NCBI GenBank assembly: GCA_018333715.1
Contig: JAGXSW010000127.1
Location: forward strand, 1 to 32,503
Length of the DNA stretch: 32,503 nucleotides
Reading direction: 5' to 3'
From: Syntrophaceae bacterium
GTDB lineage: Bacteria; Desulfobacterota; BSN033; UBA1163
Below are positions 1 through 7,839 of this stretch, one piece after another. The translations under genes were made by a program, and so were the position numbers. The notes under the pieces were generated by a model. The model was not told the origin of the DNA. It did not search any database and saw only the letters and a program-made list of their open reading frames with translations. How positions within the stretch are numbered: position 1 is the stretch's first letter; each line of letters begins with the position of its first letter.

Positions 1-128
1 TCCAGCAACTGTGGCAACAGCATAAGAAATGCCTTCATGATCGATGAAAAATCGCTGTGTTGCAAATCAACTCTGAATTGACACTCAAATTCAATCGTGA
101 TATCCTTTCCCTGTGGGGTTGCTCCCAT
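1..128 (-). CDS. N-terminal part of an unidentified protein, cut by the window edge
   Basis: On the minus strand a strong ribosome binding site (AAGGAGGG, 131-140 region) stands a few bases before an ATG at 128-126. The frame stays open for 42 codons to the window edge. The visible protein starts MGATPQGKDITIEFECQF and continues with a partly amphipathic stretch ending MKAFLMLLPQLL. I do not recognise the family. A transposase or other mobile-element protein is possible given the repeat-rich surroundings, but nothing visible proves it. The strong Shine-Dalgarno match and open frame make a real gene more likely than the overlapping plus-strand frames. Confidence 0.5.
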   Translation of the reverse strand, partial: MGATPQGKDITIEFECQFRVDLQHSDFSSIMKAFLMLLPQLL

Positions 129-393
129 ATTGCCCTCCTTCTATGGATTTTGTTTTCGACGAAACATAAATACCATATTGGAGGGCAATTACTCTTACTC
201 AGGTCTCCTAAATTCTACGTTACTAATATTTTATCAATGCCTAAGGGACACACTTAAAAAACCAGGTGGCATCCATAAAAAAGTGGGCTGATTTCGATTC
301 GGAATTCGCCTGACTGCCGCAGGCAGGGATTGCGGATTGAAAAACCCAAAATCTCAAGCCGGATATCTGAAATTAAATTGTTTGGAATCCTTT
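129..393. other. Intergenic region between the edge gene and the permease; one short palindrome
   Basis: This AT-rich stretch holds no convincing gene. The only clear structure is an imperfect 19-bp palindrome at 309-327 (arms CCTGACTGC and GCAGGCAGG around a central C), which recurs in perfect form at 8681-8699. The ORFs starting at 57 and 97 lack protein-like composition and are rejected. Confidence 0.5.
309..327. repeat. Short dispersed palindrome, copy 1
   Basis: Near-perfect inverted repeat with 9-bp arms, one mismatch and a single central base. The second, perfect copy is at 8681-8699 (CCTGCCTGCCGCAGGCAGG). It lies beyond the stop codon of the permease gene and could act as a hairpin, but it has no U-tract, so a terminator role is not supported. 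Confidence 0.55.
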
Positions 394-1524
394 TTAGACT
401 TTAAACCAGCGGCGTTGGAGACCGTAGTAAAGAATCAGCCCAGCTAAATAAGCTGCTCCCATGTTCCACATGGCAATGCCGGCAGTGACGAGGAGAACAA
501 AAAGGTTATGTTTCTTCAGTTTGATATCTTGGACGACTAATGCCAGTTCCACTCCGGCAAAAAAGAGAATCACGCCCAGAATCGGACGAGGGAAAATCTG
601 AAAGAGGAGAGCCACAGCATCACTCAAAAAAAGTCCTATGAGAAGAACCATCACGCCCAGGATGACTAAGGCCCCTCCTGTTCTGGCTCCGAAACGAAGA
701 TGGCCGGCCATGCCTCCTGCCCCATGACACATCGGAATCCCACCCATGAAGGTGCTGATTAGATTCATCACACCGTGATCGATGCTAATGGTTTTGACTG
801 TCACCTTTCGATCTGGGAAATGATAATTATTCTCTGCAACCGTTGCGATAATCGCATTTCCGAGTGTGAGAGGGGCCTGAGGAAGCCCCAAGAAGATGAA
901 ACCAGAAAAAAGCTCTTTCCATGATATTTTTCCGAAGGTCAATTCGGGCATTCGAAATCGAATGGAGAGGTGAGAAAGTTCTCCAATGAGATTGGGGTTT
1001 TGGATTAAAACCAAAATCGCTCCATAACCTAAAAGAACCAGCATGGCAGGGAGCCTACGATTATTGAGAAGGAAGAGGGTCAGCATCACTCCCCCGAAAG
1101 CAAATAAGGGCTGATTCTTCATCAGCCCCAATCCCTCCACAACAAAACTCAGACCCAATCCCAACATGATCCCCCGCACCACCGGTTTTGTGGTGATCTT
1201 TTCAATCCAGGTAATGGCGCCTGTCAGTCCCATCAGTAGCCAGAAGAGGCCCGTAAATATTCCTGAACCCCAGATCATTCCGGGAGTGATGCTTCCGGAC
1301 CGGGCAATGGCCATTCCGCCGATGGCCTTCATTGGTTGAACGGGAATAGGCGTTTTAAAATAAAGCCCCACAAAGATCTTGAAGAGCCCGAAGGCGACGA
1401 GAATGCCTGCCGGATCCATCTTATTAAGAGTGATGTATCCCACAACAAACGGGATTAGAGTCCCCAGGTCACCAAAGGCCCCGGCGAGTTCCATCTTGTT
1501 GTAATCATTGCCCCAGAGTCGCAT
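394..1524 (-). CDS. MOT1-type molybdate/tungstate permease (SulP-related)
   Basis: A 376-residue polytopic membrane protein with about ten hydrophobic segments. The N-terminal GAFGDLGTLIPFVV motif, the PVQPMKAIGG loop, and in the second half FLGLPQAPLTLGNA followed by PMCHGAGGMAGHLRFGARTGG-like residues (263-283 region) are hallmarks of the MOT1 (MFS_MOT1/SulP-like) family, which takes up molybdate in plants and bacteria. It lies 60 bp after a ModE-type regulator gene and is probably cotranscribed with it. A tungsten/molybdenum-pterin enzyme of the AOR family is encoded divergently next door, so tungstate is as plausible a substrate as molybdate. The sequence alone cannot tell the two oxyanions apart. 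The start ATG at 1524 has only a weak G-rich Shine-Dalgarno sequence. Confidence 0.88.
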   Translation of the reverse strand: MRLWGNDYNKMELAGAFGDLGTLIPFVVGYITLNKMDPAGILVAFGLFKIFVGLYFKTPIPVQPMKAIGGMAIARSGSITPGMIWGSGIFTGLFWLLMGLTGAITWIEKITTKPVVRGIMLGLGLSFVVEGLGLMKNQPLFAFGGVMLTLFLLNNRRLPAMLVLLGYGAILVLIQNPNLIGELSHLSIRFRMPELTFGKISWKELFSGFIFLGLPQAPLTLGNAIIATVAENNYHFPDRKVTVKTISIDHGVMNLISTFMGGIPMCHGAGGMAGHLRFGARTGGALVILGVMVLLIGLFLSDAVALLFQIFPRPILGVILFFAGVELALVVQDIKLKKHNLFVLLVTAGIAMWNMGAAYLAGLILYYGLQRRWFKV

Positions 1525-1584
1525 ATAAACCCCGTCATTCGTGTTTGTGATCTGTGACTTGTATCATTTCTTAGGATAAAATTT

Positions 1585-1926
1585 TTAAAACGACCTTTTC
1601 TGAAATTTTTGTTTAACCCTCTTCTCCGCAATCGCCTGCAGTTCCTTGAAAAGGGAATCCGCTCTCTTAACAAAGGCCTTCGCTTTGGGGGGCAACTGGG
1701 CTCCTCCGCCTTCTTTGCCACCCAATTTTGTTTCAACGATTTTAAATCCAGCCCGTTGTTCTATCTTCTGAATGACACCCCACGCATGCCGATAGGACAT
1801 CCCAAATTCGTCGGCCGCCCGTTGAATGGAGCCCAGCCGATCGACCGCAAGAAGCAAGGCCGTTTTGCCGCCTCCGAGAACAACTTCTCCTCTATTTTCG
1901 ATCCAGAACTTCGCTTTGATTTCCAT
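1585..1926 (-). CDS. ModE-type winged-helix regulator (DNA-binding domain only)
   Basis: A 113-residue protein matching the N-terminal LysR-like winged helix of ModE. It shows the pattern GGGKTALLLAVDRLGSIQRAADEFGMSYRHAW, in which residues 22-50 form the helix-turn-helix (SIQRAADEFGMSYRHAW), followed by a wing rich in Gly (KLGGKEGGGAQL). Full ModE carries two TOBE (molbindin) domains after this. They are absent here, so the protein either does not sense the oxyanion itself or does so by another route. The start ATG at 1926-1924 follows GGAGA at a good distance. A consensus-like promoter and an inverted repeat overlapping it lie just upstream, which suggests autoregulation together with the downstream permease. 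Confidence 0.85.
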   Translation of the reverse strand: MEIKAKFWIENRGEVVLGGGKTALLLAVDRLGSIQRAADEFGMSYRHAWGVIQKIEQRAGFKIVETKLGGKEGGGAQLPPKAKAFVKRADSLFKELQAIAEKRVKQKFQKRSF

Positions 1927-1957
1927 CGCAGGTCTCCTTTTTAAAAAAAGTCGATTT

Positions 1958-1986
1958 ACGATATGCTAATAAAAGCATAGTGTCAA
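1958..1986 (-). promoter_or_regulatory. Promoter of the modE-like/permease operon with overlapping operator-like inverted repeat
   Basis: On the minus strand TTGACA (1986-1981) and TATCGT (1963-1958) are separated by exactly 17 bp. The inverted repeat CGATATGC (1959-1966) and GCATAGTG (1975-1982), 8-bp arms with an 8-bp spacer, covers the spacer and both box edges. A palindrome with TAT..ATA-type half-sites over the promoter is what is known for ModE operators. Binding by the adjacent ModE-like protein is inferred. Confidence 0.6.
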
Positions 1987-2025
1987 GTGAAAATTCATAT
2001 TTAAAAATTTATATTTCCCTGTATC

Positions 2026-2099
2026 TTCTCGGTAGCGTCCTGATTTACTCGGGACGGACTCCTTCTCGGTAGCGTCCTGATTTACTCGGGACGGACTCC
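2026..2099. repeat. Perfect 37-bp tandem duplication
   Basis: Two identical adjacent 37-bp units, 2026-2062 and 2063-2099. Each contains GTAGCGTCC followed by GGGACGG, able to form a short hairpin with arms CGTCC and GGACG. The unit is the left half of the two-hairpin repeat described at 2069-2123, so a half-element has been duplicated. Confidence 0.85.
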
Positions 2100-2123
2100 G
2101 CCCTCAATAAATGAGGACGCCAC
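2069..2123. repeat. Two-hairpin dispersed repeat (GTAGCG family), copy 1
   Basis: Element bounded by GTAGCGTC on the left and GACGCCAC on the right, which are inverted with one mismatch. It contains one hairpin closed by CGTCC/GGACG and a second, CCTCA-ATAAA-TGAGG. A cleaner copy with the same plan lies at 29224-29280. It occupies the gap between the divergent modE-like and AOR genes. REP-like palindromic elements of this kind are usually non-autonomous; no transposase is seen here. Confidence 0.65.
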
Positions 2124-2236
2124 ATATATTATAAAATTCTCTTTCATAACTGAGGGGATATATTTCCCCCCGGAGGGGGACAGAAGATTAATGTGGGGGG
2201 GGAAACCCTTGATTTGAATCCTCCATTTCTTTTAAG

Positions 2237-3979
2237 ATGAAGGGGATGAAAGGCTTCTTTAATCGACTGCTCCGAATCGATCTGTCGAAGAAAAAGACGA
2301 CGGTCGAACCCATTCCTGATTCGATTCTTCGTTCCTATCTGGGCGGAAAGGGGTTGGGCTCTTATCTCCTCCTTAAAGAAAATCCGCCCCATGTAGACCC
2401 TCTTTCACCGGAAAATCATCTGATCTTCACTCTGGGTCCGCTGGCGGATGCTCCTTTTTATGGCTCCAGCCGTTTTGCCGTCTTCACCAAATCGCCTCAG
2501 ACAGGGATCTATTCGGAGTCTTATTCCGGAGGGAAAATCACTCACTCTTTCAGCCGAACGGGTTATGATGCCATCATCATTCAGGGGAAATCGGAGCGTC
2601 CTATCTTTCTTGAGATCAGTGATGAAGGGGTCCTCTTTCATTCCGCTTCTTCTCTCTGGGGAAAAGACACTTACGAGTCAGAAGAGGCCATTCTTAAAAA
2701 GATTGGGAAGAAGGAGGCCGGGGCGCTGGTCATTGGCCCTGCAGGAGAAAACCTTGTCAAATTTGCCGTGATCGAAATCGAGCGCTGGCGTTCCCTCGGA
2801 AGGGCGGGAATCGGCGCTGTCATGGGGTCGAAGAAGTTAAAGGGAATCGTTTTCCACGGCAAGAAGCGAAGAGAGGTGGCCGACCTTTCATCGCTGAAAA
2901 AGTTGGCCAAGGATTTTAAAGATCGTGTCAAAGACAATCCGACCGTCCACATCTACAAAAAGTATGGGACTCCCATGCTTGTTTCCATCATGAATACGAT
3001 CGGGGCCTTTCCCACCCAATACTGGTCGAAAGGAACCCTCGAGGGATGGGAAGGGATCAGTGCGGAAAGCCTGATGGAACGCTGCGAAGTCACTCCCTCA
3101 GCCTGCCCTCACTGCTTTATGGCCTGCGGAAAGATCACTAAAGTCAAGAAGGGAAGACATCGGGGCCTTCGTATCATGGGTCCTGAATATGAGACCATCT
3201 ATGCCTTCGGGGGACTCTGCATGGTCAAATCCATTGAAGAGATCATCTACCTCAACGACCTCTGCGATCGCATGGGCATTGATACGATCACAGCAGGAAA
3301 CCTGGCCGCTTTTGCCATTGAGGCTTCCCTGAAAGGGAAGATAAGGGACAAACTCCGTTACGGGGATGCCGATGCAATCGCTGAGATTTTAAAAAAGATT
3401 TCCTGCCAAAGAGGCGTGGGAAGGATTCTATCGGAAGGGGTTCGCCATGCCGCATCCGTCTGGGGAATGGAGAATGAGGCGATCCATGTGAAGGGACTGG
3501 AGCCTGCGGGCTTTGACCCGAGGGTATTGAAGGGAATGGGGCTGGCTTATGCCACTTCGGACCGGGGAGCCTGCCACCTGAGAGCCACCTTCTATAAATC
3601 AGAACTTTCGGGACAGATCGATCCTGACCAGATCAGTGGGAAAGCCCGTCTCTTCATCGATTACGAAGACAAGATGACCCTTTTTGACGCGCTCATCCTT
3701 TGCCGGTTTTATCGGGACCTCATCACCTGGGCCGACCTTGAGGAGATCCTTCGCGCGACCTGCGGCCTTTCCTTGAAAAAGAAAGGTCTGAAAGCCATCG
3801 CCTCCGGGATTATTAATTTGGCCAGGAATTTCAACCGGCAAGAAGGAATGACGAAGAAAGATGATAAACTCCCCCGCCGGTTTTTCCGGGAAGTCCTTCA
3901 GGGGACAGGAAAAACCATTCAGCCCGGAGAGCTGGAAGTCATGCTGAAGGAATATTACCAGCTAAGAGGATGGGAATGA
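2237..3979 (+). CDS. Aldehyde:ferredoxin oxidoreductase family tungsten/molybdenum enzyme
   Basis: A 580-residue AOR-family protein, normal in length (about 600). The family oxidises aldehydes to carboxylic acids with ferredoxin, using a bis-pterin tungsten cofactor and one [4Fe-4S] cluster. Cluster cysteines are visible at 290, 293 and 297 (CPHCFMAC) with the distal one at 489, the spacing known for the Pyrococcus enzyme. Pterin-binding motifs GRAGIGAVMGSKKLKGI (188-204), DRMGIDTITAGN (344-355) and GLEPAGFDPR (420-429) are intact. The exact substrate class (AOR, FOR, GAPOR, benzoyl-CoA-type) cannot be set from sequence. Two in-frame ATGs (2237 and 2246) compete and neither has a well-spaced Shine-Dalgarno sequence. 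The stop overlaps the start of the next gene as ATGA. A ModE-like regulator and a MOT1 permease are divergent neighbours, fitting a metal supply role. Confidence 0.93.
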   Translation: MKGMKGFFNRLLRIDLSKKKTTVEPIPDSILRSYLGGKGLGSYLLLKENPPHVDPLSPENHLIFTLGPLADAPFYGSSRFAVFTKSPQTGIYSESYSGGKITHSFSRTGYDAIIIQGKSERPIFLEISDEGVLFHSASSLWGKDTYESEEAILKKIGKKEAGALVIGPAGENLVKFAVIEIERWRSLGRAGIGAVMGSKKLKGIVFHGKKRREVADLSSLKKLAKDFKDRVKDNPTVHIYKKYGTPMLVSIMNTIGAFPTQYWSKGTLEGWEGISAESLMERCEVTPSACPHCFMACGKITKVKKGRHRGLRIMGPEYETIYAFGGLCMVKSIEEIIYLNDLCDRMGIDTITAGNLAAFAIEASLKGKIRDKLRYGDADAIAEILKKISCQRGVGRILSEGVRHAASVWGMENEAIHVKGLEPAGFDPRVLKGMGLAYATSDRGACHLRATFYKSELSGQIDPDQISGKARLFIDYEDKMTLFDALILCRFYRDLITWADLEEILRATCGLSLKKKGLKAIASGIINLARNFNRQEGMTKKDDKLPRRFFREVLQGTGKTIQPGELEVMLKEYYQLRGWE

Positions 3980-5565
3980 TACGCTTCCGAAGCCTTAAGA
4001 GTAAAATCATTCTCAGTGTGATCATCGTCGTGGTGGTCATTGAAGGGATTTTTCTCTATCTCAACATTAAATCCCTGTCTCAGCAGATGATCGAAAAAAC
4101 CGAGGAGGAAGCCTTCAACCTCAGCGAAACCATCCGGCTGAGCATCCGTTATGCGATGATCAAAGACCGCAGAGACGAGTACCAGCGTATCATCGACGAC
4201 GTGGCCCAGCAAAGGGGAATTGTAGAGGTCCGGATATTCAACAAGGCCGGGGAAATTACCGTCTCTTCGGATCGGACGAAAGTGGGAACGGTCGTGGATA
4301 TGAAGGCCGAGGCTTGTTATGGATGCCACAGAGAAGACGAAGCCAAGGTGCTTCTTCCATCGGACAGCAAGACCCGGGTCTATCAAACAGAAAAACAGAG
4401 GCTTCTCGGTCTCATCAATCCCATCTACAATGAACCCTCCTGCTTCTCTTGTCACCCGAAAAACATCAATGTCCTGGGAGTTCTGGATACGATGATCACT
4501 CTTGAGGAATTTGACAAGGAAAAACTCCAACTCTATAATCGGATGATACTTTCGGGCATCATCAGCGTTGTGGTCCTCAGCTTCTTTTCGAGTTTGCTCC
4601 TCACCCGTTTTGTCAACCGGCCCATCAATAAGCTTCTCGCCGCTACAAAGACGGCGGCCCATGGCGATCTCGATCAAAGCGTCCGCATCAAGTCACACGA
4701 TGAATTGGGCGAACTTACCATGTCGTTCAACAATATGATCTCGGAGCTGAAGTGGTCTCGGGATGCCATCGCAGAATGGACGCAAACCCTGGAACAACGC
4801 GTTCAGGAACGCAACCGGGAGCTTCAGCAGGTTCAGGATCAACTCATCCGGGCCGGCAAGATGGCCGCCCTTGGAGAACTGGCCGCAGGAGTAGCCCATG
4901 AGATCAATAACCCCCTGACCGGTGTTTTGACCTTCAGTTCTTTGATGCTGAAGAAAACGGATGAAAACCATCCCTGGAAAAGAGATTTGGAGAACATCGT
5001 CCAGCAGACGACCCGGTGCCGAAATATCGTGAAGGGGCTTTTGGACTTCGCCCGTCAGAGGAAACCTTACAAGAAAGAGTCCGATATTCATTTGCTCATC
5101 TATCGAACGCTCACCCTTGTCAAAAATCAGGCCCGCTTCCAGAATATAAAGATGGTGAAGGAATGTAAGGCTGGTATGCCGATGCTCTTCGTCGATGGAG
5201 ATCAAATCCAACAGGTTTTTATGAATATCATTATCAATGCCGCCGATGCAATTGGGGAAAATGACGGCACCCTGACCATCAAAACAGATTTCCATCATGG
5301 CATTGCCGAGATCTCTTTTGCGGATACCGGGTGTGGCATTCCCAAAGAACACCTCGATAGACTCTTTACGCCTTTTTTTACAACGAAGGAGACGGGAAAG
5401 GGGACCGGATTGGGGTTGGCCATCAGCTATGTAATCGTTCAAAGCCATGGGGGCGAAATCGAAGTGGAGAGCGAGGTGGGGAGAGGGTCAACCTTTCGAA
5501 TTAAACTCCCGATAGAAAAGCAGGATGGGGAGACGAGGCGATCGGGAGATGAGGGGAAGGGATAG
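3976..5565 (+). CDS. Membrane sensor histidine kinase with periplasmic two-heme c-type sensor domain
   Basis: Numbered from the ATG at 3976, which overlaps the AOR stop as ATGA and is preceded by AAGAGG at 6 nt; an ATG at 3970 is the alternative. This gives 529 residues. Transmembrane helix 1 (about 12-30) and helix 2 (about 190-212) enclose a periplasmic domain with two heme c motifs, CYGCH (114-118) and CFSCH (156-160). A HAMP domain (about 213-265), a coiled coil and HisKA with phospho-acceptor His308 (GVAHEINNPLTG) follow. The HATPase domain has N-box NIIINAADAI, DTGCGIP and GKGTGLGLAI. The sensor resembles heme-binding redox or gas sensors. Translational coupling to the AOR gene suggests both respond to or serve the same redox process. 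No response regulator gene is adjacent. Confidence 0.9.
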   Translation: MIRFRSLKSKIILSVIIVVVVIEGIFLYLNIKSLSQQMIEKTEEEAFNLSETIRLSIRYAMIKDRRDEYQRIIDDVAQQRGIVEVRIFNKAGEITVSSDRTKVGTVVDMKAEACYGCHREDEAKVLLPSDSKTRVYQTEKQRLLGLINPIYNEPSCFSCHPKNINVLGVLDTMITLEEFDKEKLQLYNRMILSGIISVVVLSFFSSLLLTRFVNRPINKLLAATKTAAHGDLDQSVRIKSHDELGELTMSFNNMISELKWSRDAIAEWTQTLEQRVQERNRELQQVQDQLIRAGKMAALGELAAGVAHEINNPLTGVLTFSSLMLKKTDENHPWKRDLENIVQQTTRCRNIVKGLLDFARQRKPYKKESDIHLLIYRTLTLVKNQARFQNIKMVKECKAGMPMLFVDGDQIQQVFMNIIINAADAIGENDGTLTIKTDFHHGIAEISFADTGCGIPKEHLDRLFTPFFTTKETGKGTGLGLAISYVIVQSHGGEIEVESEVGRGSTFRIKLPIEKQDGETRRSGDEGKG

Positions 5566-5584
5566 ATGCTAAAGTCATTATTCA

Positions 5585-6505
5585 TTATTTAACGTTCTTC
5601 ATGAATTCGTCCATACGAATTTTGGCTTCTTCTTTCCCGAACCCAATCGCTCCCAGAAGATAGGCCCCCCTTTGAGCCACAAGGACCTCTCCCCGATCAT
5701 CATCTTTCCCTCTTAACGTGTTTGATTCGGATTGATAAACTTTTCCTTTCCTGGCAAGGTCGTCCCTGAAATGTTTTAAAGCGTTTATCGCTTCCTGAGA
5801 ATTCTTAAAAACAGCTATGAAGAGTTTAAATTCTTTATCTTCAGTTTTCGCTTTATTTTTATCCTTAACCTTACCCTCAACCTTATCTGTATACGTTCCC
5901 TGGAACCCTCTGCCCAAAAATTTGCGCCCCAATAACCCCTCCGGGAAATATTGGATAGAACCCGGTTTGAGGCCTTCCTTTGAAAAAAAACCGATCTCCC
6001 TTGGGGGCGGCGAGCGATCGGGGATCTTTTTGGAAATGAGCAGAGACCAATCTCTCAAAAGGTCCGGATTTGATTCCGTGCCGAAGAGCATGACAAAATA
6101 TTTTCCTTTATAAAAAAAACCCGACTGGTCCTCAAAATAGGAGTCCGGCTCTGCCCTGCCCGGGCGATCGCCATTTCTAAATCTTGAGAATATTCCAAAG
6201 GCATGAAGCGCGCTTCCCATATCATAAATGTCCAGTTCGATCTGATTCTCTTTATCCTTTCGGTTCTGATAAAGGGCGAAAACAGACTTCTGAAAACCGT
6301 ACTTGAAAAAGAGCTCTGCCTGGCCGTTGATCCGCTCAAAGAGCGTCTTCTTGGTGTAGACCCGGGGGCCATCGACCAAAATCCATCCCTCCGGCAGATC
6401 TTTTTGTGGAACGAAAGACTGGAGTGAAGTCGCTCCTTCAGACAGGCTGCTCCAGGTCAATAAAAATAAAAAAAGAAAAAAGACGGTCGTTTTCATGTGG
6501 ATCAT
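5585..6505 (-). CDS. Secreted protein of unknown function (DUF6599-like)
   Basis: A 306-residue protein with a clear signal peptide: a Lys after the first Met codons, a hydrophobic core FFLFLFLLTW and a cleavage region around SEGA. The mature part has motifs such as YFPEGLLGRKFLGRGF (about 190-205) and repeated alpha/beta blocks that I associate with DUF6599 proteins of Desulfobacterota; the recognition is from memory and not certain. A lysine-rich insertion (KVEGKVKDKNKAKTEDKE) sits near residue 212. It is convergent with the sensor kinase gene, 19 bp away. The second Met (MKTTVFF, 6496) is an equally good start. No enzymatic motif is visible. Confidence 0.72.
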   Translation of the reverse strand: MIHMKTTVFFLFLFLLTWSSLSEGATSLQSFVPQKDLPEGWILVDGPRVYTKKTLFERINGQAELFFKYGFQKSVFALYQNRKDKENQIELDIYDMGSALHAFGIFSRFRNGDRPGRAEPDSYFEDQSGFFYKGKYFVMLFGTESNPDLLRDWSLLISKKIPDRSPPPREIGFFSKEGLKPGSIQYFPEGLLGRKFLGRGFQGTYTDKVEGKVKDKNKAKTEDKEFKLFIAVFKNSQEAINALKHFRDDLARKGKVYQSESNTLRGKDDDRGEVLVAQRGAYLLGAIGFGKEEAKIRMDEFMKNVK

Positions 6506-6527
6506 GTTGTAAATACATCGATTAAAA

Positions 6528-6618
6528 AATCCCTCCTACCCTCCCTTTGCCTAATGGAGGAATTACCCCTTTTTGGCAAAGTCGAATAGACCCGACCACG
6601 GGAGGGGCCAGGGGAGAT
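6528..6618. repeat. Degenerate C/G-rich inverted repeat between genes
   Basis: Outer arms CCCTCCTACCCTCCC and GGGAGGGGCCAGGGGAG are roughly complementary, and an inner pair CTTTGCC (6545-6551) and GGCAAAG (6575-6581) is perfect. This belongs to the loose class of CCCTCC/GGAGGG elements also seen at 8763, 15172, 19509 and 27275. It follows the stop of the aldo/keto reductase gene on the minus strand. Confidence 0.45.
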
Positions 6619-6642
6619 TTTCCGATGTCTGTTTCAATTCAA

Positions 6643-7788
6643 TTATGAAAACCTTAGTAATCCCTGTACTAACTTCATCTGCGCCTTTATATTAATCCCT
6701 CTTCTGCAAACCACAGAGCAGGAGGAACAATCCGAGCAGATCTCAATATTTTGTGCTGACGTTCTTTCCTCTAAAGCCTCCTGGATGAGTTGATCCTTTT
6801 CATAACCCTCGCGATACATGACGACCCTTAACAGTTCCTGATGGGAAACCCCGTGAGGACATTCTCCACTGCATCCCCCGCAAAACGTACAGATCCTTCC
6901 CTGAAGGAAGCCATGATATTTCTTCAATTCATCGATGTTCTGCTCCGTCAGCAACGTTCGCATGACAGCGGCACACTCCTCAATCTCTTCGATGGTGGTG
7001 ACTCCGGGCACAGCGCAGGATATGTTCTGATCCATCAGCGCGAATTTGAGGGCTGCCTGGTGCGGGTTGAGGCCTCCCATCTTCTCTTTCTTATATCCCC
7101 CTACCTGGGTCTTCATGGCCACAATCCCTATTCCCGACCTGGCGGCAAGAGCGACCGCCTCCTTCAAATTCTTTGAATGGGTAAAATTGTAGGAGACGAG
7201 CGCCACATCATGAGTGTTCGATTTCGACGCCTCTTGTAAAAGGGAAGCCATGGAGCTGTGAGAGGAAAACCCGGTGAACCGCGCTTTTCCTTCCTTTTTC
7301 ATCTTCGTCATGAATTCGAAAAGTCTCGGGTCCGATACTTCTTTCGTCGAATGAAGACTATGCCAGATGAGAACGTCGATATAGTCGGTCCGAAGCCTGC
7401 GAAGGCTTCTCTCCACAGAGGCCCTCATCTTCTTTTCATCGCTGTCATGAACTTTTGTCTGAAGGAGGACCTGTTGGCGTTTCCCTTCGAAGACTTTTCC
7501 CACCATCTCCTCATTTCGTCCTCCCATGTAGCAGTCTGCGGTATCGTAGAAATTGATCCCAAGGTCAAAAGCTCGAAGCAGCACTGACGGGTCGCTACAA
7601 TTCATCACGCCCATGCTCACAGCCGTCACCTTTAATCCGGTCTTGCCAAGGGTTCGATATTCAAGATTCGGTTTCTTTTCCGCATGGGCAGATGGAAAAC
7701 CCCTCCATAAATGACTCCCCACAACCCCCAAAAAAGCCGATGACAGGCTCTTCATGAATTTTCTTCTTCCCATCTTTTCTAAAGCCAT
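6643..7788 (-). CDS. Tat-exported aldo/keto reductase with C-terminal ferredoxin domain
   Basis: The start is placed at 7788 because GGGAG lies 6 nt before it; an ATG at 7806 extends the frame. The 381-residue protein begins with a twin-arginine signal (MGRRKFMKSLSSAFLGVVG). The AKR barrel follows, with the catalytic set Asp82 and Tyr87 (FYDTADCYMGG), Lys112 (LLQTKVH) and His143 (IWHSLHS). The C-terminus carries two iron-sulfur motifs, CTFCGGCSGECPHG and CSDCSSCSVVCRRG, typical of 4Fe-4S dicluster AKRs. It is the last gene of a minus-strand cluster with two rhodanese selenoproteins and a cupin, 51 bp after the upstream stop. The substrate is unknown; an electron-transferring oxidoreductase at the outer face of the inner membrane is inferred. 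Confidence 0.9.
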   Translation of the reverse strand: MALEKMGRRKFMKSLSSAFLGVVGSHLWRGFPSAHAEKKPNLEYRTLGKTGLKVTAVSMGVMNCSDPSVLLRAFDLGINFYDTADCYMGGRNEEMVGKVFEGKRQQVLLQTKVHDSDEKKMRASVERSLRRLRTDYIDVLIWHSLHSTKEVSDPRLFEFMTKMKKEGKARFTGFSSHSSMASLLQEASKSNTHDVALVSYNFTHSKNLKEAVALAARSGIGIVAMKTQVGGYKKEKMGGLNPHQAALKFALMDQNISCAVPGVTTIEEIEECAAVMRTLLTEQNIDELKKYHGFLQGRICTFCGGCSGECPHGVSHQELLRVVMYREGYEKDQLIQEALEERTSAQNIEICSDCSSCSVVCRRGINIKAQMKLVQGLLRFS

Positions 7789-7839
7789 AGATTTCTCCCT
7801 TTGCATTAAGGTTATTAAATGATAGTCTGCCTTTCCGAT

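Noticed and set aside
57-291. Two overlapping plus-strand ORFs of 66 and 64 codons
   Set aside because: No ribosome binding site or family resemblance; they overlap the better supported minus-strand gene start at 128.
2165-2180. Hairpin TCCCCC-CGGA-GGGGGA upstream of the AOR gene as a terminator or regulator
   Set aside because: No U-tract, no family match, and lies in a G/C-run-rich gap; a role cannot be supported.
5566-5592. Nine-codon reading frame after the sensor kinase as a truncated response regulator
   Set aside because: Too short to support any assignment.
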